From NCBI GenBank assembly GCA_030688615.1, contig JAUYIZ010000236.1, positions 1 to 58,927 of the forward strand: a DNA stretch of 58,927 nucleotides. The letters run 5' to 3'. Positions 8,643-18,354 of the stretch are shown one piece after another (position 1 is the first letter of the stretch; every line of letters begins with the position of its first letter). Origin of the DNA: Desulfobacterales bacterium. GTDB taxonomy: Bacteria > Desulfobacterota > Desulfobacteria > Desulfobacterales > JAUYIZ01. A program made the translations under genes and the position numbers. Under the pieces are notes generated by a model, which was not told where the DNA came from, searched no databases, and saw nothing but the letters and a program-made list of their open reading frames with translations.

Positions 8643-9585
8643 CCGTGCTGTCGACGCGCGGAAGTTTCCCGGAAACCAGGACGGCTTCGGCCCGGTCTGC
8701 CTGAACTGCCGTCAACTTGATCTGCCCGGTCATGGCCCGGCCGGGTTTGAAAAACTTCAGGCCTCCTTGGCCGGCCAGAATTTCCACGCCGTCAAACACG
8801 TCGAATATCATGCCGGGTTTCAGCCCGGAATTTTCCCCGGGGGAAATGACAATCTGATGGCCGTTTACTGCAACGACATAGCCTTTCCAGGGTTGTCCGG
8901 TGATCACCGCGCCTGTTTTTTTTCCCATGGCGTCTGCCAGTTTCGTGACGGCCGCTGTCAACATGGGGGCGGCTTCGACTTTTCCCGCCCCTGAGGAGGC
9001 CGGGACGGCCTCGCCCGCATCAATGGTGTGGGCGAACTCTTCATCGAGCAGCTTGGCGCCGGTTTCCGTGTCATAAATTTCAAGGACCCCCTGTAAATGC
9101 ACCCGGCGGTGGGTTTTTTTAAACCAGAGGAAACCGCTTTCTTCCTCCTGCCCGCTGATATCGATCACGCCGGCAATCACCAGGGCGTTGAAGCCGAATT
9201 GCCTGCCGGTTTTTGCCAGGGTAAAGTTGTCGGCCCACCCGGCGGGCAGTCTGGGGACCGCCATGAGCTGGCGGGGGAATGTTTTGTCCTGCGGCGTTGA
9301 AACAAGCACCGTGCGGCTTTGTCTGTCCACGGATTGAATAAAAGTGTCCTGAAAAGTTTTGGCAAGGTTTTCATCCATGGAAGAATTGGAAACTTCCGGC
9401 CAGAGGATGCCGACTTTCTGGCTGAGGCCCCGGTCCGCCCCCTTGACGAGGCCCGACGCACCGGATTCCCGGGTTTTGGTAAAGACGGCGCATCCGGTCA
9501 TCCAGAAGACCAAAGCGCATAAAACCAGAAAAACAATCCCGTGAGCCCATGGCCGGGGGGAAAAACTCGGGGGGTTACATTTCAT
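8626..9585 (-). CDS. Lipoprotein of unknown function with C-terminal beta domain
   Basis: A 319-aa predicted lipoprotein. The start is ATG 9585: AGGAG stands just before it and a membrane segment plus lipobox MTGC follows immediately, whereas the longer open frame adds 49 residues without such support. The middle region (LAKTGRQFGFNALVIAGVID) resembles the alpha/beta fold of curli-associated or TolB-N-like lipoproteins that use variable copies of a nucleotide-binding-like fold; this is a guess. The C-terminal third (GYVVAVNGHQIVISPGENSGLKPGMIFDVF) resembles flagellar assembly T-type beta domains seen in envelope proteins. The gene overlaps queF by 11 bases and probably shares its transcript. 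Confidence 0.75.
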   Translation of the reverse strand: MKCNPPSFSPRPWAHGIVFLVLCALVFWMTGCAVFTKTRESGASGLVKGADRGLSQKVGILWPEVSNSSMDENLAKTFQDTFIQSVDRQSRTVLVSTPQDKTFPRQLMAVPRLPAGWADNFTLAKTGRQFGFNALVIAGVIDISGQEEESGFLWFKKTHRRVHLQGVLEIYDTETGAKLLDEEFAHTIDAGEAVPASSGAGKVEAAPMLTAAVTKLADAMGKKTGAVITGQPWKGYVVAVNGHQIVISPGENSGLKPGMIFDVFDGVEILAGQGGLKFFKPGRAMTGQIKLTAVQADRAEAVLVSGKLPRVDSTVRPPQ

Positions 9586-9979
9586 TTTGCTCCTTATTTC
9601 CGGCAATAACCTGGGTTGTGATTCCGCCCCTGGCTGTAAAGCTTCCTGTGATTTCGATCCATTTTGGACCCAGCAGATCCAGCATGTCATCCAGGATATG
9701 ATTGACGACGTGTTCATAAAAGATGCCGACATTTCTGAACTGCAGCAGATAAAATTTGAGCGATTTCAGTTCAACGATCTTCCTGTCCGGGCGGTAGCGG
9801 ATGGTGATGCGGCCAAAATCCGGCAGGCCGGTCATGGGGCATACCGATGTAAACTCGGGCTGTTCGATGGTAATGTCTATGTCCCGGCGGCCTTTGTACT
9901 GGTAGTCAATCACCTCCAGTACGGTTTTGTCTATGATATCCGGGGAGCTGATGGTGTAACCGGTTTTCTTTTCAGGCAT
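9575..9979 (-). CDS. queF: NADPH-dependent 7-cyano-7-deazaguanine reductase QueF
   Basis: QueF reduces preQ0 to preQ1 in queuosine biosynthesis. The 134-aa protein is the short unimodular form. The nucleophilic cysteine is Cys47 in SVCPMTGLPDF, followed by the substrate-binding part LKFYLLQFRNVGIFYEHVVN. Length and motifs are those of the Bacillus-type enzyme. It is the first gene of a two-gene minus-strand set with the lipoprotein, which it overlaps by 11 bases. No preQ1 riboswitch could be recognised in the roughly 220-base leader, which instead carries an inverted repeat at 10027-10112. Confidence 0.96.
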   Translation of the reverse strand: MPEKKTGYTISSPDIIDKTVLEVIDYQYKGRRDIDITIEQPEFTSVCPMTGLPDFGRITIRYRPDRKIVELKSLKFYLLQFRNVGIFYEHVVNHILDDMLDLLGPKWIEITGSFTARGGITTQVIAGNKEQNEM

Positions 9980-10026
9980 TTCTTTATCCTATAACTCAAT
10001 TGATCACACAGAAATTTTCTTTTTTT

Positions 10027-10112
10027 TGACAGGATGAACAGGATGGTTTGAATTTAAAAAGCATCTTACAGACATCCGGGTAATATCCAGTCTATCCTGT
10101 TCATCCTGTCAA
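10027..10112. repeat. GACAGGAT inverted repeat, copy 1
   Basis: Inverted arms TGACAGGATGAACAGGAT and ATCCTGTTCATCCTGTCA enclose about 45 bases. Related blocks starting GACAGGATCAACAGGAT lie at 43101 and 56617. It is the main feature in the gap between queF and the enoyl-CoA hydratase gene and could fold into a long hairpin in either transcript. Confidence 0.75.
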
Positions 10113-10200
10113 AGTGTTTAAGAGTTCTCCACAGGGCGCTATGTTTCTCTAAATAGAGAATAACAGGTGCCTTGTCAAACTCCATCTTCAATTTTCCGGT

Positions 10201-10998
10201 TCATTTGCCGCGCCATATGGGCGTGCGTTTTTCCATAAAGGCGGCAATGCCTTCCCGGGCATCCGGGCTCATCATGTTCTCCACCATCACCCGGCTGCAA
10301 TATTCGTAGGCGCTCGGAAGGTCTTTGTCTATCTGGTCGTAGAACGCTTTTTTCCCGATTTTCAGGGTGGCCGGGGATTTGGAAGCTATTTTTTCCGCCA
10401 GGGCGAGCGCAGCCTGATCAAGTTCTTCCAGGGGGACCACCCGGTTGACCAGGCCCATTTCATAAGCGCGCCGTGCCGGGATCAGGTCGCCCGCAAGGAG
10501 CATTTCCATGGCATGTTTTCGGGCCACGTTGCGGGACAGGGCCACCATGGGGGTCGAACAAAATAATCCGATGTTCACGCCCGGGGTGGCAAAGGCGGCA
10601 TTTTCTTCGGCTACGGCCAGGTCACAGCTGGCCACCAGTTGGCAGCCCGCGGCCGTGGCGATGCCGTGGACCTTGGCAATGACAGGCTTGGGCGAGCCGG
10701 TGATGGACAGCATCAATTTCGAACAGGTCTGAAATGTTTTTTCGAAAAATGATTGCTCGGTTGCGCGGCACATCTCCGTAAGATCATGGCCCGCACAAAA
10801 TCCTTTGCCGGCACCGGCCAGGATGACCACGTGCACTGCAGGGTCCGCCGACAACGACGCAAAGGCGCCGATCAAGGCTTCCATGCATTCGATGGACAAA
10901 GAATTGTAGGATCGGGGGCGGTTGATGGTAAGGCGGCAGATCCCGTTGTCCTGTTTCCGGAGGACAACGGGACCCGGATCGGTAAATGTCTTGGCCAT
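10201..10998 (-). CDS. Enoyl-CoA hydratase/isomerase family protein, ECHDC3-like
   Basis: A 265-aa crotonase-fold enzyme acting on an acyl-CoA. Oxyanion-hole segments are AGKGFCAGHDLTEM and HGIATAAGCQLVASCDLAVA, and the segment FATPGVNIGLFCSTP is very like eukaryotic and bacterial ECHDC3 proteins. In that group the usual paired catalytic glutamates of true enoyl-CoA hydratases are not both obvious, so the reaction is uncertain. The gene stands alone on the minus strand with palindromic repeats on both sides. An involvement in fatty-acid or branched CoA-ester metabolism is inferred from the family and the other beta-oxidation genes nearby. Confidence 0.88.
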   Translation of the reverse strand: MAKTFTDPGPVVLRKQDNGICRLTINRPRSYNSLSIECMEALIGAFASLSADPAVHVVILAGAGKGFCAGHDLTEMCRATEQSFFEKTFQTCSKLMLSITGSPKPVIAKVHGIATAAGCQLVASCDLAVAEENAAFATPGVNIGLFCSTPMVALSRNVARKHAMEMLLAGDLIPARRAYEMGLVNRVVPLEELDQAALALAEKIASKSPATLKIGKKAFYDQIDKDLPSAYEYCSRVMVENMMSPDAREGIAAFMEKRTPIWRGK

Positions 10999-11130
10999 GA
11001 TGCCGGCTCCTTTCGGTCACGCGTTATTTTACAGGCTTCTTCTTGAACTTAAAAAACCTAAATTTTTCTCATGTTTTTGATGTTTGATACTCGATGTTCA
11101 AGTTTTTTTGGCTTGCATATATAAAAGGCT

Positions 11131-11214
11131 CGTCATTCCGGGCGCAGCGAAGCGCAGACCCGGAATCCAGGGATTTGCCGAAGCAGCTGGATTCCCGCCT
11201 GCGCGGGAATGACG
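11131..11214. repeat. CGTCATTCC palindromic intergenic repeat
   Basis: An 84-bp imperfect palindrome bounded by CGTCATTCCGGG and CCCGCGCAGG...GGAATGACG-type arms, with an inner hairpin around GGCGCAGCGAAGCGC. Elements of this design are common between genes in many proteobacteria. It lies in a 420-base gene-free gap before recC. A longer minus-strand reading frame across it looks like a shadow. Confidence 0.75.
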
Positions 11215-11296
11215 GGAAAAACTTGAACATCGAGTGATAGTATATCGAATCGGAAATTGCGTGTCAAATCCTGAGTTTTTACGAATTCATCAATAT

Positions 11297-11375
11297 GTAA
11301 CCGTTCACGGTTTACAGTTATCGGTTCGCGGTTAAAAAAACTGTGAACTGTGAACCGATAACCGTGAACGGTTAC
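11297..11375. repeat. Dispersed GGTTA palindrome repeat, copy 3 (near-perfect palindrome)
   Basis: Seventy-nine bases from GTAACCGTTCACGG to CCGTGAACGGTTAC, nearly symmetrical about its centre. Its left part repeats the block at 2403-2450 almost base for base. It ends 43 bases before the recC start codon, so a recBCD transcript starting upstream would carry a long hairpin in its leader. Confidence 0.8.
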
Positions 11376-11418
11376 TTCAATATTTGACTTCATTTGAAAG
11401 CTTTGATAGTTTTTCGCC

Positions 11419-14400
11419 ATGAAGCGTTTGAAGCTTTTTACCGGCAACCGGCTGGAAAATCTGGCGGACCTGCTGGCCGGGGTCATCGCCACCCCCCTGC
11501 CTTGCCCCCTGGCTGAAGAAATCATCATCGTCCAGAGCAGAGGAATGGAGCGCTGGGTGTCCCTGCAGCTGGCCGGCCGGCTCGGGGTCTGCGCCAACTG
11601 CCGCTTTCCCTTTCCCAACGCGTTCATGCATGAAATTTTTCGAAAAATTATGCCGGATCTTCCTGAAAAAACCATATTTGATCCGGAATTTCTCACCTGG
11701 AAGATCATCAAGCTTCTTCCGGCCTGTGTCCACCTGCCGGCCTTTGAAAGTTTGCAGCGATATCTTGAGGGCGCCGAACAGGACCTGAAGCTGCTGCAAC
11801 TGGCCGGGCGGATCGCCGACGTTTTTGACCAGTATCTTCTGTTTCGCCCTGAAATGATTTTCCGATGGGAAACCGGAAAGGAAAAACACTGGCAGGCGAT
11901 CCTCTGGAATGAACTGGTCAGGGACAACTACAAGACCCACCGGGCGGCCGTGGGCCAAAGGTTCATGGAGATACTCGCACGATCCGGGCCCCTGCAGGCT
12001 GATTTTCCGGAAAGGATATCCGTTTTCGGCATATCATCCCTGCCCCGGCTCCACCTGCAGGTGCTCGATGCCCTGGCGCAATTTGCGGCGGTCAACCTGT
12101 TTCTGGTGAACCCGTGCAGGGAATTCTGGGGGGACATCCTGTCCGATTGGGAAATGCACAAAGTGAGCGGCCAGACGCGCGCTTTGGCATCTTTGCCCCT
12201 GGCGGAAAAGCAGGATGCGCTGCACATGGATCAGGCCAACAGCCTTCTGGCTTCCATGGGAATGCTGGGCCGGGATTTTTTTGATTTGATCCGGGATATC
12301 GACTGCGAGGAAATTGATTCCTTTCAGGATCCGGGCGACGACACCCTGCTGCATTGTTTACAGTCCGATATTTTACATTTCAGAAACAGAAGCCTGACGC
12401 AAAACGACAAGCGGGTCATTTCCGGCCGGGACACTTCGATTCAGGTGCACTCCTGTCACGGTCCCATGCGGGAGATGGAGGTTCTTTATGACCGGATTTT
12501 AGACATGCTCGAAACCGATGCCGCCCTTGCGGCCCGGGATATTCTCGTCATGACACCGGATATTGAAGCCTATGCCCCCTATATTCAGGCCGTTTTTGAC
12601 ACGGCCGATGATACCAAGAAGATCCCCTTCAGCATCGCCGACCGCAGCGTCCGGCATGAAAACCGGATCGTCGATATGTTTTTTGAAGTACTGGATCTTC
12701 ACGGCAGCCGGTTCGGCGCCGCCCAGGTGCTTTCCCTGCTTGAATCCCGGGCGGTGCGGACAAGGTTTGATCTTTCCGGAGACGATCTGGCACGGGTTAC
12801 CCAGTGGGTTCAGGATATCCGGATTCGATGGGGGGTCGATGGACAGAGCCGGGAAGCGCTGGGGCTGCCGGCATTTTCCGAAAACACCTGGCAGGAGGGG
12901 ATCGATCGGCTGCTCCTGGGTTTTGCTTTGCCGGGGAAAAATGAGCGCATGTTCGCCGGCATGCTCCCCTATGACGACATTGAAGGCCGTGAAGCCGAAG
13001 TGCTGGGCAATTTTATCGCGTTCGTCACGGGCCTGATCACCCGGGTGAAATCCCTGGCTCCGAAGCGGCGCCTCGGCCAATGGGCGCAAGATTTATCCGA
13101 ACTGGTTGCAAGGTTTTTCCCGTCGGACCGGGAAACGGAAGCTGAAATTCAGATTCTGCAAAATGCATTCCATGGTTTACAGGACATTGAAAGGGTTGCC
13201 GGCTTTGATCAGGAGGTCGAATTTCCCACCATCCGTTCCTACCTGCGGCAGAATCTGGAAAAGGTCAGCGGCCGGCACGGTTTTCTTTCCGGCGGGGTGA
13301 CATTCTGTTCCATCCTGCCCATGCGCAGCATCCCGTTTAAAATCATCTGCCTGGTGGGCATGGACGGCGATGCCTATCCGCGGCAGTCAAAAAATGTCGG
13401 GTTCGACCTGTTGTCGCAATTTCCGCAAAAGGGGGACCGGTCCCGGCGCCATGATGACCGGTACCTTTTTCTGGAGGCGCTGCTGTCGGCCAGGCAAAGG
13501 CTGTATATCAGTTATGTGGGGCAGGATATCCAGGATAACAGCCCGATCCCGCCGTCGGTACTGGTCAGTGAAATTTCAGACGTCATTGATCAGGAATTTG
13601 TCATGAGGGAAAAGAAAATATTAGATCATATCCACACCCGGCACCGGCTGCAGGCCTTCAGCCCGCTGTATTTTCAACCGGACGGCGGCACCGGGCGGCA
13701 GGCGCTTTTCAGCTATTCCCGGCAGAATCTGCTGGCCGCCCAAGGCATGCTCCGGCCGGGCCGGGCGGCGAAGTTTTTCTCCGGGGAGCTTGGCGCGCCG
13801 GAAGACGAATATAAAAGACTGGATCTGGACACCCTGTGCGCTTTTTTCCGCCATCCGATAAAGTTTCTGCTCCATCGCCGTCTGGGACTTTTCCTTGAGG
13901 AAAACAGCGCGGTGCTGGAAGAAAAGGAATCCTTTGATATCGACCCGCTGGGAAAATATGCCCTGGCCCAGGAACTGGTGGAAATGAAACTTTCCGGAAA
14001 GGATGCCGGCGGGTTTTTTGTGCGCAGGAAAGCTGCCGGCCAGCTGCCCCCCGGCACCGTGGGAAAGTGCCTGTTCGACGGGCTCCGTCAGCAGGCCGAA
14101 GCGTTTGCGGACAACACCGCAGGGTATCTTCAAGGCCCTGAAAAGCCGGCGATTCAATTCAGCCTGGAACTGTCCGGTTTCCAGGTCAGCGGGAAAATAG
14201 ATGCCGTCTTTTCCCAGCGGCGGGTCCGGTACCGCTATGCAAAAATAAAACCGAAAGACCGCCTGGCCGCCTGGCTCTGCCACCTGGTGATGAATTGCAT
14301 CCGCCAGGACGGCATGCCCAAAACCAGTCTGCTGCTGGGCCTGGATCCGGACAAAAAGGATGCGGGGTCCGCCTGGGAGTTTGTGCCCCTGGATAACAGT

Positions 14401-14712
14401 GAACAGGTGCTTAGCGGCCTGCTTGAAATCTACTGGCAAGGGCTTTGCCGGCCCCTGTGTTTTTTCCCGGCGGCTTCCTGGAAATACGCCCAGCTGGTAC
14501 TGGAAAAAAACAAATCCTGCGAAGATGCGTTGCAGGGCGCCCGCGACACCTGGACGGGCAATGAATTCGTGCCGGGCGAAATGAATGACCTGTATTATGA
14601 CAGGTGCTTTTATAACATGGATCCGCTGGACGGGGAATTTGGCCGCCTGGCCCTGACGGTTTTCGCGCCCCTCATGGCAAACCAGAAACGGGCGCAGGCC
14701 CCGGCGGACTGA
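11419..14712 (+). CDS. recC: Exodeoxyribonuclease V gamma subunit RecC
   Basis: RecC is the scaffold and Chi-recognition subunit of the RecBCD helicase-nuclease, which processes double-strand breaks for homologous recombination. The 1097-aa protein has family length and signatures: start LKLFTGNRLENLADLL, EIIIVQSRGMERWVSLQLA, ARDILVMTPDIEAYAPYIQAVF, VTFCSILPMRSIPFKIICLVGMD and a degenerate nuclease-like C-terminal domain. It is first in a tight recC-recB-recD operon, nine bases ahead of recB. No clear ribosome site precedes ATG 11419; the leader contains a palindromic repeat. No ptrA-like protease gene lies between recC and recB, unlike in E. coli. Confidence 0.95.
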   Translation: MKRLKLFTGNRLENLADLLAGVIATPLPCPLAEEIIIVQSRGMERWVSLQLAGRLGVCANCRFPFPNAFMHEIFRKIMPDLPEKTIFDPEFLTWKIIKLLPACVHLPAFESLQRYLEGAEQDLKLLQLAGRIADVFDQYLLFRPEMIFRWETGKEKHWQAILWNELVRDNYKTHRAAVGQRFMEILARSGPLQADFPERISVFGISSLPRLHLQVLDALAQFAAVNLFLVNPCREFWGDILSDWEMHKVSGQTRALASLPLAEKQDALHMDQANSLLASMGMLGRDFFDLIRDIDCEEIDSFQDPGDDTLLHCLQSDILHFRNRSLTQNDKRVISGRDTSIQVHSCHGPMREMEVLYDRILDMLETDAALAARDILVMTPDIEAYAPYIQAVFDTADDTKKIPFSIADRSVRHENRIVDMFFEVLDLHGSRFGAAQVLSLLESRAVRTRFDLSGDDLARVTQWVQDIRIRWGVDGQSREALGLPAFSENTWQEGIDRLLLGFALPGKNERMFAGMLPYDDIEGREAEVLGNFIAFVTGLITRVKSLAPKRRLGQWAQDLSELVARFFPSDRETEAEIQILQNAFHGLQDIERVAGFDQEVEFPTIRSYLRQNLEKVSGRHGFLSGGVTFCSILPMRSIPFKIICLVGMDGDAYPRQSKNVGFDLLSQFPQKGDRSRRHDDRYLFLEALLSARQRLYISYVGQDIQDNSPIPPSVLVSEISDVIDQEFVMREKKILDHIHTRHRLQAFSPLYFQPDGGTGRQALFSYSRQNLLAAQGMLRPGRAAKFFSGELGAPEDEYKRLDLDTLCAFFRHPIKFLLHRRLGLFLEENSAVLEEKESFDIDPLGKYALAQELVEMKLSGKDAGGFFVRRKAAGQLPPGTVGKCLFDGLRQQAEAFADNTAGYLQGPEKPAIQFSLELSGFQVSGKIDAVFSQRRVRYRYAKIKPKDRLAAWLCHLVMNCIRQDGMPKTSLLLGLDPDKKDAGSAWEFVPLDNSEQVLSGLLEIYWQGLCRPLCFFPAASWKYAQLVLEKNKSCEDALQGARDTWTGNEFVPGEMNDLYYDRCFYNMDPLDGEFGRLALTVFAPLMANQKRAQAPAD

Positions 14713-14721
14713 GGAGTGTTT

Positions 14722-17700
14722 ATGGGTATCGTCAAGCCGTTTGACATTGCCGGCAGCGCCCTGGAGGGGGTCCGGCTGATCGAAGCCAGCGCCGGCACCG
14801 GCAAAACATACACCATCAGCGGTCTTTTTCTCCGGCTGATCACGGAAAAGCGGTTTACCATGGGTGAAATCCTGGTGGTCACCTTTACCGAAGCCGCCAC
14901 CCAGGAATTAAAGGACCGGATCTACCAGACCCTGCGAAAGGCCCTGCATGCTTTTTCCTGCGGCAGGGCCGAAGATGAGCTGCTCGAAGCGTTGCTCGAG
15001 CAATACCGGGGCCAGGACCCGGGATACGCCGTCCGGGCTGTAAAAGAGGCCCTGCGGGATTTTGATAAAAACGCCATTGTCACCATACACGGCTTCTGCA
15101 ATAAAATGCTCTATGACCACGCGTTTGAAAGCGGAAGTTTGTTTGACACCCGCTTGATCACCGAACAGGGGGATATTAAAAAAGAAATCGTGGAGGACTT
15201 CTGGCGGAGCCATTTTTACCGGGCAACGCCCCTTTTTGTATCCTATTGCCTGAACGTTGCCGCACCCGGCCGCCTTTTTTCACTGGTTCAAAACCAGCTG
15301 CCCGGGGAGTATTTAAAAATCATTCCCCGGGTTCAAATTCCGGACGCCGGGCCGGCGGAAGCAGGATTTATGGAAACTTTCCGGCAGGTTTCCGGCTCAT
15401 GGCCGTCGGTCAGGGAGGAAATCCGGGATATTTTCCTCTTGGCAAACAGTTTGAGCCTTGTGAAATACCGCCCGGAAAACATACCTGCCTACCTTGCCCA
15501 GATGGATGATTACGTGGCTTCCGGCGGCCTGCGGCCGCGGGTGCCGGCCAATGTAATAAAATTTGCCGCCGGCGAAATTGCCAAAGCTGTCAAAAAAGGC
15601 CGGACGGCCCCGCGCCATTTCTTTTTCGATTTGTTCGAAAAACTGCTGGTGCGCCGGCAGGAGCTCGATCAGATCTACGAGCGCACGTTGCTGGGGCTCA
15701 AGGTAAAGTTGTTTGACACCCTGGGGCAGCAGCTGAAGGAAAGAAAAAGATCTAAAAACATTCAGTCCTTCGATGACCTCCTGCTGGACCTGCACGGGGC
15801 GCTTTACAAAGCCGGGGGCGATTTGCTGGCCGGGCGGATCCGGCAGAAATTCAAAGCCGCCCTGATCGACGAATTCCAGGACACGGATCCGGTTCAGTAC
15901 GCAATATTTAAAAAAGTATTTGATCACCCGGACCGCGCCCTTTTTCTCATCGGGGATCCCAAACAGGCCATATACGGATTTCGCGGGGCGGATATTTTTG
16001 CCTACATGGATGCGGCCAGGCATACCGCCGCCCGGTACACGCTGAAAGAAAACTGGCGTTCGGAGCCCGGCCTGGTCCAGGCCCTTAACCTGTTTTTCGG
16101 TAACCGGGACCAAACCTTTGTATATCATGAAATCCCTTTTACCAAGGTTTCGGCCGCCCGGAAGAAAGATCCGGTTTTTTTGCAGGTTAACGGCATGTCC
16201 GCGCCCCCCCTGCAGGTATGGGTGCTGGAGACCGGCCAGGGGGACGGCTCCGGCAGGGCCATGACCCGCAGGATGGCGCGGCAAAAAATCCCGGGCGCCG
16301 TCGCAGGGGAAATCTCCTGCCTGACGGACCCGGGGGGGCAGGAAAGGGCGCTGCTGGGGGTCGAGCCGCTGCAGGAAAGCGATATTGCCGTGCTGGTGTT
16401 GAAAAACAGGGACGGCCGATTGATGCAGGAAGCCCTGGCCGAGTGGAACATTCCCAGCGTGCGCTACGGCACCGAGAATATATTTGACTCCCGGGAAGCC
16501 TATGAAATCCAGGGGCTTCTCGCGGCTGTGGCACAGCCGGGCAGCGACAGCCTGATACGCACGGCGCTGGCGACGGATATGCTCGGGATGAATGCCACAG
16601 CCCTTTACGATCTGAAATCCGATGATGCCCGCTGGGAAGAATGGATCATCAAATTCAGGCAATATCATCACCTGTGGAACACCCGGGGGTTTATCCGGAT
16701 GTTTAAACAGCTCATCCGGGAAGAAAGCATTCTGCCGCGCCTGATGGGCCTGGATAATGGGGAGCGCCGCTGCACCAATTTGCTCCATCTGGTCGAGGTG
16801 CTTCACCATGCCGCCATCAGCGGCAATGAAGGCATGGCCGGTCTGGTCAAGTGGCTCTGCCGCCAGAGAGATGTGAAATCGACCCGGCTGGATGAATACC
16901 AGCTGCGCCTGGAAAGCGACGAGAAAGCGGTAAAAATCGTGACCATTCACAAGAGCAAAGGGCTTGAATACCCCGTGGTATTCTGTCCGTTCATGTGGGA
17001 CGATTTCAGGCCGGCCGGCCCGGCCGGGCCAGTCCGGTTTCATGATGAAGCGGACAACCTGCGGCTGACCCTGGATCTGGGCTCGGAAAATATCGATCAG
17101 CACCGTCAGGCCGCCCAGAAGGAAATGCTGGCTGAAAATCTGCGGCTGCTGTATGTGGCCTTGACCCGGGCCAAAAACCGGTGCTACCTGGTCTTCAGCC
17201 CGATCAACAACGGGGATACCTCGGCGCTGGCTTACCTGTTTAACGGTTCGCAGGACAAAACGAATTTTTCTCAAACCAATGCGCCTGCGGACCCGATGCT
17301 GGACGGGCTTTATCAGCTGCGTGAGCGGGCCGGTGAAACCATCCGGGTGTCTGAAATCCCCGAGCGCCGTCCGGTCCGGGCGGCTTTGCCGCCGGCCGGC
17401 GGCGCGGTGCTTGAAGGGCGCCAGTTTTCAGGGCGCGTCCATGGCCAATGGCAGATATCCAGTTTCACCTCCCTGCAGTCCGGCGGGGTGGATTCGGGCA
17501 TGGACCCGGCGTTTCCCGGCCTGGGACCGGCGGACCCGGAAATCGCGGGCGGCTCGGATGAAGCTGTCGGGCAGTCCGGGGATGATCCGGGCGGCGCGGG
17601 GGACTTTGCCGGAATTTTCTCCTTTCCCAGGGGGCCGAAGCCGGGAATTTTTCTGCATGACCTGCTGGCAAATCTTGATTTCGTCCGGCAGGACAGGGGC

Positions 17701-18354
17701 GCGGTTGATGTGCTGATTCGGGAAAAGCTGGATGCATACGGCTTTGATGGCGCATGGCAGGAGACGATCCGGGATCTTATCGATAACGTCCTGTCCGCAC
17801 CCCTGGCAACGGAGCGGACCGGTTTCAGCCTGTCAAAAATCGACAGCCGGCACCGGGTCAATGAGATGGAATTTTATTTTCCCCTGAAAAGGATTTCGCC
17901 GGAGACCTTCGGGCGGATTTTCAGGGATTTCGGGGCCGGTGAACCGTCCCGGGATTTTCCGACCCGGATGGAGCGGCTGGCCTTTAACCCGGTCCATGGA
18001 TTTATGCGCGGGTTCATGGACCTGGTTTTTCAATTTGAAGGCCGCTTTTACCTGGCGGACTACAAGTCCAATTATCTGGGCCCCCATATCAGACACTATC
18101 ACCGGCGGGCGCTGGTAGAGGTGATGAATGAATCCGGCTATATCCTGCAGTACCACATCTATCTGGTGGCGCTGCATCAATACTTGAAACTGCGGGTTCC
18201 CGGTTATTCCTACGCGACGCATTTCGGCGGGGTTTACTACCTGTTTCTGCGGGGAATGGACCCTGAAAAGGGGGCGGATTACGGCATATTCATGGACCGG
18301 CCCCGCGAACAACTGGTCAATGAATTATGGTCCCGATTGATACAGCAGCCTTAG
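14722..18354 (+). CDS. recB: Exodeoxyribonuclease V beta subunit RecB
   Basis: RecB is the 3'-5' helicase and the sole nuclease of RecBCD. In the 1210-aa protein the Walker A box ASAGTGKT is at residues 22-29, the Walker B region is IDEFQDTDPVQY, a helicase motif HKSKGLEYPVVFCPF follows, and a C-terminal PD-(D/E)XK nuclease shows GFMDLVF and ADYKSN. The start ATG 14722 is favoured: GAGGAG lies 5 bases before it, while an in-frame GTG at 14716 overlaps that site. The linker before the nuclease (about residues 920-960) is rich in Gly, Pro and Asp. It overlaps recD by 28 bases. Confidence 0.96.
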   Translation: MGIVKPFDIAGSALEGVRLIEASAGTGKTYTISGLFLRLITEKRFTMGEILVVTFTEAATQELKDRIYQTLRKALHAFSCGRAEDELLEALLEQYRGQDPGYAVRAVKEALRDFDKNAIVTIHGFCNKMLYDHAFESGSLFDTRLITEQGDIKKEIVEDFWRSHFYRATPLFVSYCLNVAAPGRLFSLVQNQLPGEYLKIIPRVQIPDAGPAEAGFMETFRQVSGSWPSVREEIRDIFLLANSLSLVKYRPENIPAYLAQMDDYVASGGLRPRVPANVIKFAAGEIAKAVKKGRTAPRHFFFDLFEKLLVRRQELDQIYERTLLGLKVKLFDTLGQQLKERKRSKNIQSFDDLLLDLHGALYKAGGDLLAGRIRQKFKAALIDEFQDTDPVQYAIFKKVFDHPDRALFLIGDPKQAIYGFRGADIFAYMDAARHTAARYTLKENWRSEPGLVQALNLFFGNRDQTFVYHEIPFTKVSAARKKDPVFLQVNGMSAPPLQVWVLETGQGDGSGRAMTRRMARQKIPGAVAGEISCLTDPGGQERALLGVEPLQESDIAVLVLKNRDGRLMQEALAEWNIPSVRYGTENIFDSREAYEIQGLLAAVAQPGSDSLIRTALATDMLGMNATALYDLKSDDARWEEWIIKFRQYHHLWNTRGFIRMFKQLIREESILPRLMGLDNGERRCTNLLHLVEVLHHAAISGNEGMAGLVKWLCRQRDVKSTRLDEYQLRLESDEKAVKIVTIHKSKGLEYPVVFCPFMWDDFRPAGPAGPVRFHDEADNLRLTLDLGSENIDQHRQAAQKEMLAENLRLLYVALTRAKNRCYLVFSPINNGDTSALAYLFNGSQDKTNFSQTNAPADPMLDGLYQLRERAGETIRVSEIPERRPVRAALPPAGGAVLEGRQFSGRVHGQWQISSFTSLQSGGVDSGMDPAFPGLGPADPEIAGGSDEAVGQSGDDPGGAGDFAGIFSFPRGPKPGIFLHDLLANLDFVRQDRGAVDVLIREKLDAYGFDGAWQETIRDLIDNVLSAPLATERTGFSLSKIDSRHRVNEMEFYFPLKRISPETFGRIFRDFGAGEPSRDFPTRMERLAFNPVHGFMRGFMDLVFQFEGRFYLADYKSNYLGPHIRHYHRRALVEVMNESGYILQYHIYLVALHQYLKLRVPGYSYATHFGGVYYLFLRGMDPEKGADYGIFMDRPREQLVNELWSRLIQQP

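Noticed and set aside
11133..11927. A 264-codon minus-strand frame spanning the repeats before recC and the recC start
   Set aside because: It is antisense to recC and crosses two intergenic palindromes; its composition is arginine/serine-rich, as expected of a shadow, and it has no ribosome site.
15397..17274. A 625-codon minus-strand frame inside recB
   Set aside because: Long antisense frames are common in GC-rich genes; recB on the plus strand has all helicase motifs and operon context.
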